A stretch of 64,000 bases of DNA, taken from NCBI RefSeq assembly GCF_030384665.1, contig NC_083678.1, forward strand, positions 310,001-374,000, in the 5' to 3' direction. A program made the translations under genes and the position numbers. The stretch is from Lodderomyces elongisporus. Its lineage: Eukaryota; Ascomycota; Pichiomycetes; Serinales; Debaryomycetaceae. The notes below the pieces were generated by a model that made no database searches, was not told the DNA's origin, and saw only the letters and a program-made list of their open reading frames with translations. Below, in pieces: positions 10,121-20,042 of the stretch (positions are counted from its first letter, which is position 1; every line of letters starts with the position of its first letter).

Positions 10121-11734
10121 TCAGCTCAGTATTAATTTCTCAATTTTAATTCTGTTCAATTGCAGCATAGTATATGACTGCAAGGGTATCAGATCATCAA
10201 AAGAAGATACAGGTGTAGGAAACTCTTCATTTCCCTTGAGTCGTTTTGTTCTGTTTTCTATATCATCTGTATCCAGTAATGGGGAATTTACACGTTGATC
10301 TTTTCTCGTTAGTGTTGGTCGCTGTTGTTTCTGCTGTTGTTCTAATTCTTGATTGCGCTCCTGCTCTTCGTTTTGCTTCGGCTTTTGTTTTTGTTTTTGG
10401 TTTTGCTGCTGCTGCTGCTGCTGCCGAGGCCTTTTTCGCAGAACGGGTTTTGGTTTCGATGGTGTAGTAGGTGGTGTCAATATTTCAGTTTTGATTACCT
10501 TCCCCAATGGAGATTCCGTCGACTCCAAACCTGGTTCCACTTTCACTTTTATCTCCTGTTTGATTTCAGGACCAAGGGACTCTTCTGTTTTAATAGTTAT
10601 TCCATTGTACTCTTGTTTTACCCCTATCGCACCAATCACATCATTTGCTTTTTCTCTCGAAATGAAAACCTGCTCAGCCTTGTTTTTCAACTTCTTTGAA
10701 TCAATTTGCTCTTGCGTCAAGAACAAATCAGGCACTGTTCTCTTTAATATCCTTACAAATTCATCACAATCACACAATACCTCATAATCGATAAACTTTT
10801 CCCAGCTTTTGCTCAATTTGGTCTTGTTTATGAAGATTACTTTACCGCCTTTCTTATGAACTTCATTGCTCAAGCTCTTTACTAGCTTCTTAACACCATC
10901 AACTTTTAAGCTTGTGCCCATGATAATCAAGCAGTCTGGTTTTGACCGCAAATCTGTATTTAATCCCTGGCTGATTATCTCCGATTGCGGATGATTTTCT
11001 CCATACAATACAATATCGGGCCTCAAAACCCCAATCTGCCCTGTTAATCGTTTTCCCAGGTAAAGTCTATCCATATATTGTTTGTGACAGTTTTGGCATT
11101 CAGGCGTGTTTCCTTCATTCAACATCATTTGATACTTTTCATTCCATTCAAAACTTGCAAAACACCGAGTACAAGATAGCTTGTGCAAATTACCATGCAA
11201 TTGCACAACATCCAATTTCTGCCAATTTTCTTTAAACCGTCCCAGTTCAAACTCATTTTTATCTATTCCCATCTTTAAGTCTACTTCCTTTTCCAACGAG
11301 TCAATATTTTGTGTATAACAACGTAATAATTTACCTCTGTCCTTTAAATGTTTCAAAAACTTGTGTGTCTCTGTGGGACGAGCTGAAAGTGTACTCAGAT
11401 ATAACCCCTCCATAAAAGTACAGAATATACTCAAGGAGACATCATCCCGAAATAAATTTATATCAAAGAGGTCCTGACCACGAACTATGGATTTCGGGTA
11501 CTTGTGCTTCACCATGTTGTATAATCCATCATCTGAGCGGAAATCAGGGATTCCGGCATTACAAGATATTCCCGCACCGGTGATCACTGTAGTTTTTTTG
11601 GATTTGAAAATGTGTTTTATAGTTTCATTAAGTAAAATTGTCGATTGCGACTCGAGTGTACTTGGCTCTGACTCTGACTCTGACCCAGACTTGGGCCTGG
11701 ACTTGGACTTGGTACTAAGATCTATTGATTGCAT
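10121..11734 (-). CDS. HST3: NAD-dependent histone deacetylase, Hst3/Hst4-type sirtuin
   Basis: A 537-residue sirtuin. Hst3/Hst4 enzymes remove acetyl groups from histone H3 lysine 56 in the nucleus, using NAD+, and protect genome stability; in C. albicans the single Hst3 is reported to be essential. Motifs seen: NAD-binding GAGIS (53-57) and GIPDFRS (61-67), TQNID (141-145), catalytic His180 in VQLHGN, and the zinc ligands Cys188, Cys191, Cys213 and Cys216. The segment GVLRPDIVLYGENHP, and the insertions around the zinc module, are typical of the Hst3/Hst4 branch rather than Sir2 or Hst2. The C-terminal 200 residues are a charged, Q- and K-rich tail with QKQKQKPKQ repeats and a basic RKRPR stretch that may serve nuclear import. 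The start is the first ATG. Confidence 0.92.
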   Translation of the reverse strand: MQSIDLSTKSKSRPKSGSESESEPSTLESQSTILLNETIKHIFKSKKTTVITGAGISCNAGIPDFRSDDGLYNMVKHKYPKSIVRGQDLFDINLFRDDVSLSIFCTFMEGLYLSTLSARPTETHKFLKHLKDRGKLLRCYTQNIDSLEKEVDLKMGIDKNEFELGRFKENWQKLDVVQLHGNLHKLSCTRCFASFEWNEKYQMMLNEGNTPECQNCHKQYMDRLYLGKRLTGQIGVLRPDIVLYGENHPQSEIISQGLNTDLRSKPDCLIIMGTSLKVDGVKKLVKSLSNEVHKKGGKVIFINKTKLSKSWEKFIDYEVLCDCDEFVRILKRTVPDLFLTQEQIDSKKLKNKAEQVFISREKANDVIGAIGVKQEYNGITIKTEESLGPEIKQEIKVKVEPGLESTESPLGKVIKTEILTPPTTPSKPKPVLRKRPRQQQQQQQNQKQKQKPKQNEEQERNQELEQQQKQQRPTLTRKDQRVNSPLLDTDDIENRTKRLKGNEEFPTPVSSFDDLIPLQSYTMLQLNRIKIEKLILS

Positions 11735-12605
11735 TTGCTAATATAATAAGAAACAAAAAAACTTATGAGAAAAAATAAAAGTAATAGAATTATCAACTCT
11801 GACAAATTATGTTTTAGCAGGTGGTTCAGAATGTTTGTGACTATCTTTTACCAATTGTTTTCTAAGTTTGTTTTGTCCTGAATAAAAGTTTGGATAAACA
11901 ATAATTGGTTGCTAAAGGAAGAAGAACCAAACCAAAAAAAAAAGAAAAGTAAAAAAAAAAGTAAAAACAAAAGGGTGATAACCTGGAAAGTACTTGTATA
12001 TCTCTATTTTTTCCGCAACCGAATCCTTTGGTTGTAATTAAATGTGATTCGTGGTATTTGTTGTCTTGCAAAAAATATGAATGAAGAAAAGGAAGAAAAG
12101 GAAGAAAAGGAACAACAAGATGAAGAATAAATTAACAAAATTAAAAAAAAAAGAGAAATTGTAAAGAACTGATGGTTTGTCCTTCTTTCCCAGAGGTCTT
12201 TCATGAAAAGCTTGATTTTACGACACATCCACGAAAAAAAGAGAAAAAAAGTAAAAGATATGCACCCACTAATACATTGAGACACAAAGTCAACACAAAA
12301 AAAAAACATTCAGTTCAATTAATTTAACTCAATTGGGAACATCTAAAAACACAACCAAAACATTACGCAATCAATATTGTTCAATTCTTTCCCCCTTCAC
12401 ATCATTTCACAAAACTAATCACAAACAAAGACAAAAAAAAATAAAGAACCGAAAAAAAAAAATTCATTCGACTGTAGAGTACTTGAAATTTGATAGTTGT
12501 TGTTGTAGTAGTAGTTCTTCTTCTTCTTCTTCTTTACCTTCTGTTTCTATGTCTATCTGTTCCTCATTCTCTGTTTCTTTCTCATTTTCATTTTCTGTTT
12601 TTCTC
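11735..12605. other. Spacer: HST3 promoter and SNF1 3' region
   Basis: 871 bases with A-rich and T-rich runs and a (TTC)n tract near 12515-12535. Short frames across it are low complexity with no family resemblance. Nothing else is supported. Confidence 0.6.
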
Positions 12606-14546
12606 TTAACTATTCTGACTATTGACTGCTAATTCCATGATTAAACGAGTGGCCAAGTGTAAAAATGGGTATGCACTAAAACTACCCACTTCATCCAGCA
12701 ACTCCAGTGCCTGTCCATTACTACTGCTACTCTTGTTTCCTGTCTCGTTTTTCTTATCCTCTTTACCTTCAGGCAACTCCCATCCGTCAAACTTGAAATC
12801 CACCAAATAGTTATTTGGCTCCAATTGGAACAACTGGATCTGCATCTTCATCACACTAGGTGCTGAAGAACCAGCGCCATTCTTGACATCATACTTCCAA
12901 CGGACCTTGATGGTCCATAGTTCTTCTTCTGCCGGTTTGGCCCACTCGGCACCGAGATTTTGCAAGGCGCGGTATATCTCACCCATCACATCCAATGGGT
13001 ACGATCTTGATCTAATACCGAAATGCCATCTTGTTTTGGATTTCTTGGCCGGCGGTTGAGCCATTGCTTGCGAGATTGCTGGGTTATCTGGTTGGGACTC
13101 ACTCATGTACGCACGATGGATAGATGGAAGACTTGATGGTAAAATGGCAATTGTTGATGTGGGTAGATTAGAAAGGTCAGGAACAGTAGCCAAGGTTTGG
13201 TAAGTAAGTGATTGTTGGACACCTGGTGCAGAACTTGTTGAAGAATTGAAACCTGTAGTTGGTCCACCAGCGAGCCCTGAACTTGGTGGTGGTGATGAAC
13301 AAAGAAAACTATCAACATTTTCTGATTTGCTCTTTTTCAAGTCATTAACCATAGTATGGTTTTCTTTCATCAACAAATAAGCATCAAGGATTTCATTGCT
13401 CTGTTCCTGTGGGTGTCTATGTTCATTACTCTTGTTAATGACACTAATAACCTCGTCTCTATCGTACCCCATAGTAATTGTCAAAGCACTAATCACATCT
13501 TCATCAATATCAATTTTATTGTATCTGCTCTTGCTCAAATCGGGAGGCAACAAGTAGTCAGGCATATTTTGCTTGAACCACTCATCTTCCATAATCTCAT
13601 GGATCGTGATTCTGTTCAACGGATTAACAACAAGCATTCTGGTCAACAAATGTTTTGCACCTGGACTAAGATAGTTTGGTAATGTATAAACACCATTACT
13701 AATCTTTTTAAATAATGCTGGGATAAATTCATCATCAAATGGCAATCTTCCACAAAGCATGACATATAAAATCACACCTGAAGACCACACATCTACCTCA
13801 GGACCAGCATACAACTTTCCAGATATGACTTCTGGAGCAGCATAGTTTGGCGATCCACAACTTGTCTTGAGAAAGTTACCATCAGTCATGATATTACTTA
13901 ATCCAAAATCAGCAATCTTGACATTCAACTGGTCGTCAAGCAAGAGATTCTCAGGTTTTAAATCTCGATGCACAATCTTGTGACGATGACAATATTCTAC
14001 TGCGGCAATGATTTGCTGAAAGAACCTTCTGGCTTCGTCTTCGGGCATCTTACCTCTTTGCACAATATAATCAAACAACTCTTTCCCAGCAAATTCGATA
14101 ACCATGATTATATCATCTTTCGACTTGATGACGTCGTAAAGTTTGATGATGTGTGGATGTCTCAATAAACGCAAGTAGCTAATTTCACGCTCTACACGAC
14201 CTTGCATGTCTGATTTAGCCAAAGTCTTACGATTAATGATCTTAAGAGCGACTCGTTGACCGGTGGTGAGATGTTGAGCTAATTTCACTTTACCAAACGA
14301 ACCTTCACCTAAGGTTTTTAGAACCTGATATTTTCCAATTCTGTTAGCGGGGTTAGCATTTGGGTCAAGTGGCGGAGGTGGTGGTTTTTGTTGTTGTTGT
14401 TGCTGTTGCTGTTGTTGGTGGTGGTGATGGTGGTGATGGTGGTGGTGGTGGTTATGATTCTCGTGTCCTTGTGAAGATTGTTGTGCCTGTTGTTTCTCTT
14501 CTTGTGGTGGCAGACGATCCACATCTATATCGTTTGATTCCGACAT
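12606..14546 (-). CDS. SNF1: AMP-activated protein kinase catalytic subunit Snf1
   Basis: A 646-residue Ser/Thr kinase. Snf1 lifts glucose repression and directs growth on alternative carbon sources, in a complex with Snf4 and a beta subunit. Order of features: an N-terminal His tract (about 33-43) followed by a Gln tract (44-53) and five Pro, as in other yeast Snf1 proteins; glycine loop GEGSFGKV (80-87); catalytic Lys102; HRDLKPEN with Asp195; DFG Asp213; activation-loop Thr228 in LKTSCGSPNYAAPEV; then a UBA-like autoinhibitory segment (MGYDRDEVISVIN). The C-terminal regulatory region (about 510-646, KTRWHFGIRSRS...) binds Snf4 and the beta subunit and ends LIMELAVNSQNS. Full length is as expected. 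Only 282 bases separate its ATG from the stop of the PWI gene behind it. Confidence 0.98.
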   Translation of the reverse strand: MSESNDIDVDRLPPQEEKQQAQQSSQGHENHNHHHHHHHHHHHQQQQQQQQQQKPPPPPLDPNANPANRIGKYQVLKTLGEGSFGKVKLAQHLTTGQRVALKIINRKTLAKSDMQGRVEREISYLRLLRHPHIIKLYDVIKSKDDIIMVIEFAGKELFDYIVQRGKMPEDEARRFFQQIIAAVEYCHRHKIVHRDLKPENLLLDDQLNVKIADFGLSNIMTDGNFLKTSCGSPNYAAPEVISGKLYAGPEVDVWSSGVILYVMLCGRLPFDDEFIPALFKKISNGVYTLPNYLSPGAKHLLTRMLVVNPLNRITIHEIMEDEWFKQNMPDYLLPPDLSKSRYNKIDIDEDVISALTITMGYDRDEVISVINKSNEHRHPQEQSNEILDAYLLMKENHTMVNDLKKSKSENVDSFLCSSPPPSSGLAGGPTTGFNSSTSSAPGVQQSLTYQTLATVPDLSNLPTSTIAILPSSLPSIHRAYMSESQPDNPAISQAMAQPPAKKSKTRWHFGIRSRSYPLDVMGEIYRALQNLGAEWAKPAEEELWTIKVRWKYDVKNGAGSSAPSVMKMQIQLFQLEPNNYLVDFKFDGWELPEGKEDKKNETGNKSSSSNGQALELLDEVGSFSAYPFLHLATRLIMELAVNSQNS

Positions 14547-14828
14547 CTAGCAAATTGTTTAGTTATCCAATGTTAATCAAGATGACTCAATTTTCCATCC
14601 AGAGGAAAAGTCGTGATAACGTTGTTGGGCTTGGTAGTGAGATTGACGTATGACATTGAACAATGCGGTGTCATAAAAACGTGTCCATTTCTGATGTTTG
14701 GTAAAGTGCGACATTACACCACTTTGTTCTGCATGTAGACCTGCAAATACTAGAAACAGTTAAACCGAAGTACGTATATCTATCTATAAATCTGTATCTA
14801 CATATATATATATATATATTTGTGGGTC
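14547..14828. promoter_or_regulatory. Short SNF1 upstream region shared with the PWI gene 3' end
   Basis: 282 bases that must hold both the SNF1 promoter and the terminator of the PWI-domain gene. An (AT)n tract lies at about 14803-14819. No consensus operator was recognised. Confidence 0.45.
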
Positions 14829-15542
14829 CTACATAATATATCGATTGCTTCTATACTTGCTATATTCTCTATCTCTTTCATCTCTTTCATCTCTTTCATC
14901 TCTTTCATTTCTTTCATACCTCGATCGGTATCCGTTATACTTTCCGTAACTATTCCTGTTATCGTCCAGTCTTTGAAAACTTTCTCTGTCTCCAGGTACA
15001 TTAGTTCTGCTACTACGATTATAGTTGGTCCTTCGCCTCTCTCCGCCTACGCCTCTACTTCCTTTGTCTACTATCCGTTCTCTTTCGCGTTCCTTATCTG
15101 TAGCAATATCATTTCTTCTTTTGTATCCCTTCTTCTCCTTCTCATGAACATCTTCCTTTTCAACGTTTTTCAACTCCAATTTTTTCTTTTGCACTTTCAA
15201 TTCATCAGGTGTATTACCCTTCAGCAATTCATACATTAATTTCCATAATTTTTGACAAAACTGTAGTGATTCCCGCTTCCCCAAAAACTCGCAAAGTTGT
15301 TCATTCAAGTTCGACATATCTACTACTTGATCCTGGTCTACCATTTCGTCATCTGAACCTATGAGCTCGTAAATGTATTCAACAACGATTTCATCGTTGA
15401 TTCCACCAAGATATGACTGGGTGGTTGTAACTATCCATGGTTTTAGTTGCTGTAAGCGGAACTTGGATCTAAATATTGGGGTCAGAAAGCATTTCATTGC
15501 ATTCTTTGAAACGGATGTATTGGTGGAAGAGACGTTCATCAT
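14829..15542 (-). CDS. PWI-domain pre-mRNA splicing protein (SRm160-like)
   Basis: A 237-residue protein. Residues about 32-112 form a PWI fold: LKPWIVTTTQSYLGG, then DEIVVEYIYELI, then LCEFLGKRESLQFCQKLWKLMYELL. PWI domains bind nucleic acid and occur in splicing factors such as SRm160, so a nuclear role in splicing is inferred from the family. The second half is charged. It has a KKKLELKNVEKEDVHEKEKKGYKRR block and an Arg/Asp/Glu-Arg ending in which ERDERDERD is encoded by a near-perfect 9-base repeat (about 14870-14918), resembling the RS/RD tails of splicing regulators. The start is the first ATG (MM). The N-terminus before the domain is short and not clearly conserved. I looked for a 5' exon with GTATGT and TACTAAC signals and saw none. 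Confidence 0.75.
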   Translation of the reverse strand: MMNVSSTNTSVSKNAMKCFLTPIFRSKFRLQQLKPWIVTTTQSYLGGINDEIVVEYIYELIGSDDEMVDQDQVVDMSNLNEQLCEFLGKRESLQFCQKLWKLMYELLKGNTPDELKVQKKKLELKNVEKEDVHEKEKKGYKRRNDIATDKERERERIVDKGSRGVGGERRRTNYNRSSRTNVPGDRESFQRLDDNRNSYGKYNGYRSRYERNERDERDERDERDREYSKYRSNRYIM

Positions 15543-16622
15543 TTGATTGGTATCTGTACCTGTGTCTGTTGTAGAGAAGACGGTGATCGCTGTTATAGCT
15601 GTTGATTACATGATGTGAGAAGAATAATGTGCTATTTGAGATGTGTGCGTAAGTGTGTGCGTAAGTGTGTTTGTAAGTGTGTTTGTAAGTGTGTTTGTAA
15701 GTGTATGTGTAAGTGTATGTGTAAGTGTGTGCATAAATGAGTGTGTATGTGTGTTTGTGAGTTGAATGAGATGAGACGTATAAGGGGGCTATTGAAAGTT
15801 TTAAGGGGCTGGGTGGGAGGTGGAGAAACTCTAATACGCGAGAAATAAAGCGGGTCAATTGTAGTTTGTAAGCTTGTGTGTCTACGAGTCTGTATTGTGG
15901 ATGTGTATTTAAAAGAAGTTTACGATTACCACTTCCTTTCAACAAAGTAAAAAAGGGATTCTTCTCCATTCCTTCTTTTTTCTCCAATCCTTCCTTTTTC
16001 TTCGTAAACTTTCTTTTACCGGCCCGTACTCAACCACTTACCATTATAAGTTCCCATTTTTACCTGGAAGTGATTCAATAACTGTGTTTCAAAATATGAA
16101 CAAAAATGTGATGATTCCAAACTGTTAATAATTCTTATTGACTTCTTGCGATTGCAATTGTCAGTAAAACAATAGAGAATTAAAATAAAAAAAAATTAAA
16201 AACAATATACTTTATAGAATAAATTTGGCTTGCCTTGTGTCTTTCTTTCTTTCTTTTTTTGTTTTTTTCTGTTCTTCATATTTATAATTCATTTGCAACA
16301 AAATTGTATTTTTTTATGTATACCTGTGTGGGGTAGAAGTATGCGTACGCGTAGAAACAGGAGCATGGGTATGAGTATGAAAACACTCTTTACATTTGTG
16401 TCGCTTGCACATTGGATACTCCAATAGTATCATTGTCAGCTTCAGATTCATATTCAGATTCATATTCAGTAACAGCATTATTTATCATCTAAAACGTATT
16501 TAGTAGACTCATACATACGCAATCTTATTCTGCACTTTGATCACTACCACCCTAAGATCTATACTATTTGCAATATCTCTAGAGAAGAAGCAACATATAG
16601 TCTAGTTGAAGTACACAATACC

Positions 16623-16657
<35 letters not shown>

Positions 16658-16865
16658 CCCACACCCTTTCGTTTCAAATAATAAATTACCACAAGTGTCT
16701 AACTTGTTTTACCTCCCTATTGTCTCCTTCTTCATACCCTCACGCTATAATATCAAATTTGGTTGCACTTGACGCATTCCCTTACCTCTGTCTCACTATC
16801 AGCTGCAAAGTTTACTATCTATAGAGTTGCTGTTTTTGCAGCAAAAGTCTTATTATTTGACTTCG
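15543..16865. promoter_or_regulatory. 1.3 kb divergent spacer between the PWI and YTH genes
   Basis: It contains a degenerate GTAAGTGTGT/GTTTGTAAGTGT repeat (about 15645-15760), T-runs near 16250-16310, an ACGCGT at 16346-16351 and an (AT)n tract at about 16623-16655. A 172-codon frame on the minus strand (15469-15987) is mostly the translation of the TG repeat and is not supported as a gene. Confidence 0.5.
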
Positions 16866-18329
16866 ATGGACACTATGGACTTCGTACAACAGGATCAATT
16901 TATTCGAGATTGCATATTCAACAACTTATTACTTGATGATGATTTTTTCAATGATGTTGATGATGATGACGGTTTTATAAGTGGTTTTGTGCATGTTCAT
17001 CAGGATATTGAAGAGGCCAGTTTTCCCGAAATGAGCTCTTTCTACATTTCTTCATCAACTGACCACACAACACCCTTGTCGCCAATTGCAACCACATTGG
17101 AACACCACTCGGAAATACCAATGTCAACACCAGTCCATAACTTACCAACAAAAGAGTACAGTGAGAAATTTTGCACACCAAGAACTCTACTTGCTATCCA
17201 ATCAATCGGATCCAATAATACAGTAAATATTGAAAACTTACCACCATTAACTTTCAAACCAAACATATGGTCATATCAAAAAGATACCCAAGATCAAGTC
17301 ATACACTTTATAAACTTTAAACAGCAATCTGACAATTGCGGTAATCAACAAAAAATAGAACTTGCTTCCCAGCTGAAAACAGAATCATTTCACCAACTTC
17401 CTTATTCAGATTTGACACAACATCTGACACATTCAAAACAGACCAATAAATTTACTGAAAAAAACAACAGCTATGCCAATAATATCATAAACAATGGCCA
17501 AACACGTCGCTTCAGTGAGGCCTCCTCAACTGACTCAATGCTATTTTCACCAACAATCATGGATTTGCCTACACCAACTTCATTTCCAGTAACACCAGTA
17601 ACCACTGCACATCATATTACTACCACACCAGCTAACAATTACTTTGCCCCGCACTATTATCAAAAACACAACAATACCGATAACAGCAACAACAAGAGCA
17701 ACGGTGGCATCAGACCCACGCACATTCAGCAATTACATCGTGATTCTTTGCTTCCTCCTCCTCCTCCTCCTCCTCCTCCTCCTCCTCTTCATTCTTCTTC
17801 TTCTTGTCCTTCTTCCATTGCTTCTTCCTGTTTGACATTTAGAAACTTTCTGGGAACTGTTTTCACTGTTCCATATAACTCGCTATTTTTTGTTATTAAA
17901 TCATACAGCATTCTCGATGTCAATGCTTCATTTCAACATCTGATATGGACCTCGACTGAATTGGGCAATAAAAGACTTGACAAGGCATTTTACGATCTTC
18001 ACTCGACTTCGTCCACCCACCCCTTGTGCGGAAAAGTCTTTCTCTTTTTCCTGGTCAATTCATCGGGTAAATTCTGTGGAGTTGCTGAAATGAAGAATAG
18101 AGTTGATTTCAATGATACTAGGGATATATGGATTGAACAAAGCAGATGGAAAGGCATATTCCCCATAGAATGGTTATTGGTTAAAGATGTACCAAATAAG
18201 TATTTTCAGCATTTGAAAGTACCAGCTAATGAGTTTAAGCCGGTGACAAATTCAAGAGACACACAAGAGATTCCATTTGAAGTGGGAATCTCTATGTTGA
18301 AAATTATCAGCTCATTCAGGTGCCCATGA
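16866..18329 (+). CDS. PHO92: YTH-domain m6A RNA reader, Pho92/Mrb1-like
   Basis: A 487-residue protein from the ATG at 16866; the frame extends a further 13 codons upstream only from a TTG. The C-terminal YTH domain (about 330-487) includes FFVIKSYS, IWTST, GNKRLDKAF, KFCGVAEM, RWKGIFPIEWLLVKDVPN and KPVTNSRDTQEI. Candidate aromatic-cage residues for N6-methyladenosine are Trp361, Trp422 and Trp428. Yeast Pho92 binds m6A in meiotic and phosphate-pathway mRNAs and links them to decay or translation; the same role is inferred here. The N-terminal two thirds is unstructured, with an acidic DDDFFNDVDDDD block, S/T/N-rich repeats and a 12-13-residue poly-Pro tract (about 17755-17788). The CTG at 17940 (codon 359) sits where relatives have Ser in a YSIW-type motif, which supports CUG-Ser decoding. 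Confidence 0.88.
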   Translation: MDTMDFVQQDQFIRDCIFNNLLLDDDFFNDVDDDDGFISGFVHVHQDIEEASFPEMSSFYISSSTDHTTPLSPIATTLEHHSEIPMSTPVHNLPTKEYSEKFCTPRTLLAIQSIGSNNTVNIENLPPLTFKPNIWSYQKDTQDQVIHFINFKQQSDNCGNQQKIELASQLKTESFHQLPYSDLTQHLTHSKQTNKFTEKNNSYANNIINNGQTRRFSEASSTDSMLFSPTIMDLPTPTSFPVTPVTTAHHITTTPANNYFAPHYYQKHNNTDNSNNKSNGGIRPTHIQQLHRDSLLPPPPPPPPPPPLHSSSSCPSSIASSCLTFRNFLGTVFTVPYNSLFFVIKSYSILDVNASFQHLIWTSTELGNKRLDKAFYDLHSTSSTHPLCGKVFLFFLVNSSGKFCGVAEMKNRVDFNDTRDIWIEQSRWKGIFPIEWLLVKDVPNKYFQHLKVPANEFKPVTNSRDTQEIPFEVGISMLKIISSFRCP

Positions 18330-18826
18330 TCAAGGGTGGGGTACTTTATACATTCATTTATTGTCGTTGTTGTTGTACTAATCTTTTTCCATTTCCATTT
18401 CCATTTCCAAATCCATTTCCTTCTCCTCTTTTCTTTCTGTCTCTTGGTCCTCACAGAAATTTGCTTTATTATTTATAATAAATATTTTCCAAATTGTTTT
18501 TTCTGGTTAGTTATTCAAATTTCTGTAATACGGAGATTGTCATGAGCGTGATCATAAAAATAACAATAATAACACCGTTATTGTTCTTGTAGTTGTTCCT
18601 GCGGTTGATATATATACACGACATTGATAATTTGAGCGCGCGCAATGCATCAAATATTAACAATTCACAGACTTTTCGAAGCAATCATGCCATTGTCATC
18701 CTCGTTCACACTCTATCACTAACTTTCACACGCTTTGTCATACTCTCTGTCACACACACTCCGTCATCCATACTGATACAAACACCATTTTACACCTCTC
18801 GTCATATCAACACAATTCAAAAAACG
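18330..18826. other. Spacer: YTH gene 3' region and COQ7 promoter
   Basis: 497 bases. A frame continuous with COQ7 begins at a TTG (18593), but its extra 78 codons resemble no COQ7 protein. A TATA-like TATATATA lies near 18608-18615, about 215 bases before the chosen ATG. A (TTTCCA)n-like tract lies near 18385-18420. Confidence 0.5.
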
Positions 18827-19594
18827 ATGAGTATTCAACTTCGCACACTTACGCCACGTATAAGTCTAAGATCCATCTCAACCAAATTTAAACTCCACCA
18901 AATTCAACCACCATCAAACTCAGCTTCAGCTCCTTCTGCAACGCCCTCCCCTCCAAACATTCAGTATGGTCCACTTTCCGCCGCACAGAAAGCTTACCTC
19001 GACCGTGTCATTCGCGTGGACCAGGCGGGAGAGCTCGGTGCAGACTATATTTATATGGGCCAGCACTTTGTCTTGTCGCGCACATCGCCACATTTAAAAC
19101 CCATCATCAAACACATGTGGGAACAGGAAGTTCACCATCATAGTACATTCAACAATCTACAAACACAGCGCCGTGTGCGTCCTTCAATACTAACGCCGTT
19201 GTGGAAGGTCGGTGCTGTGGCAATGGGTGTAGGAACTGCATTGATCAGTAAAGAGGCGGCAATGGCATGCACTGTTGCTGTTGAGACGGTGATTGGTAGC
19301 CACTATAACCAGCAATTGCGCGTATTGATGAATTCATACAATGTTGATCTTTACCACAAGGAAACCGGAGAGAAATTGACACAGGATGAGGTATTAAAGT
19401 TGGACAAGGATGAAAGAGTTAGCGAAGAATTAAAGAAGATGAAGGAAATAATTAGCCAATTCCGTGATGATGAATTGGAACATTTGGATACGGCGATTGA
19501 ACATGATGCCGAGAAAGCCGTGCCTTATATATTATTGACCGAGGGGATCAAGTTGATCTGTAGAGGTGCCATATGGACTGCCGAAAGAGTATAG
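18827..19594 (+). CDS. COQ7: Mitochondrial 5-demethoxyubiquinone hydroxylase Coq7
   Basis: A 255-residue protein from the ATG at 18827. Coq7 (Cat5) hydroxylates demethoxyubiquinone, the penultimate step of coenzyme Q synthesis, on the matrix face of the inner mitochondrial membrane. Residues 1-25 (MSIQLRTLTPRISLRSIST) are basic and Ser/Thr-rich with few acids, a good mitochondrial presequence. The mature domain starts near LSAAQKAYLDRVIRVDQAGE. Diiron ligand motifs are visible: Glu69 in AGELGA, an E-x2-H at Glu101-His104 (EQEVHHH), Glu in AVETVIGSHY, and a second E-x2-H in FRDDELEHLD. Ubiquinone synthesis depends on the Coq complex, but no other COQ gene lies nearby. The length fits the family (about 230-270). 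NUF2 follows on the same strand 448 bases on. Confidence 0.95.
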   Translation: MSIQLRTLTPRISLRSISTKFKLHQIQPPSNSASAPSATPSPPNIQYGPLSAAQKAYLDRVIRVDQAGELGADYIYMGQHFVLSRTSPHLKPIIKHMWEQEVHHHSTFNNLQTQRRVRPSILTPLWKVGAVAMGVGTALISKEAAMACTVAVETVIGSHYNQQLRVLMNSYNVDLYHKETGEKLTQDEVLKLDKDERVSEELKKMKEIISQFRDDELEHLDTAIEHDAEKAVPYILLTEGIKLICRGAIWTAERV

Positions 19595-20042
19595 TAAACT
19601 GGCCATTCCTTTTTCCTTTTTCTTCCTATGTAAGTTTGTAAATATATACACATATGTATATAGAGAATATCTTTTTGGGATGATTTAGTAATTGAGTATG
19701 TGAGTACTTGAGTAATTGAGTAATTGAGTAAAGGGTTCAAATAATAGTAACGAACTTCTTTCTCAAGTCACGTGCACTATACATTATTGTTTTCTGTTTG
19801 GTCTTTTTGTTTATTTTTTTTTGTTTTTTTTTTTAATTATAAAAAGAAATACATACATATACGTACACACACAAAAAAAGAAAAGATAAACAAATCGAGA
19901 CACTTCCGCTTACCACATACCTCCCCCCCCCTCTCCACACACAAATATCCTCAACTTTAATATCTACAATCACAACAAATTCGTGTAACTAATACCACGA
20001 AATCAATTGCAATAGTCAGGCCAAGTACTAATAACATCCCGG
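19595..20042. promoter_or_regulatory. Spacer with NUF2 promoter
   Basis: 448 bases between COQ7 and NUF2. It has a GAGTAATT repeat (19700-19730) and a CACGTG box at 19769-19774, about 270 bases before the NUF2 ATG. A T-rich tract is followed by an A/C-rich leader with a C run near 19922-19931. No gene is supported. Confidence 0.5.

Noticed and set aside
15469..15987. A 172-codon minus-strand frame upstream of and overlapping the PWI gene
   Set aside because: Over half of it is the translation of a GTGT repeat (HTYTYTYT) and it overlaps the PWI coding start in another frame. I checked for a splice link into the PWI gene: an AG-ending site exists near 15469 but no matching donor or branch point was seen.
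18593..18826. In-frame N-terminal extension of COQ7 by 78 codons
   Set aside because: It begins with TTG, has no COQ7-like sequence and would hide the mitochondrial presequence that starts at 18827.
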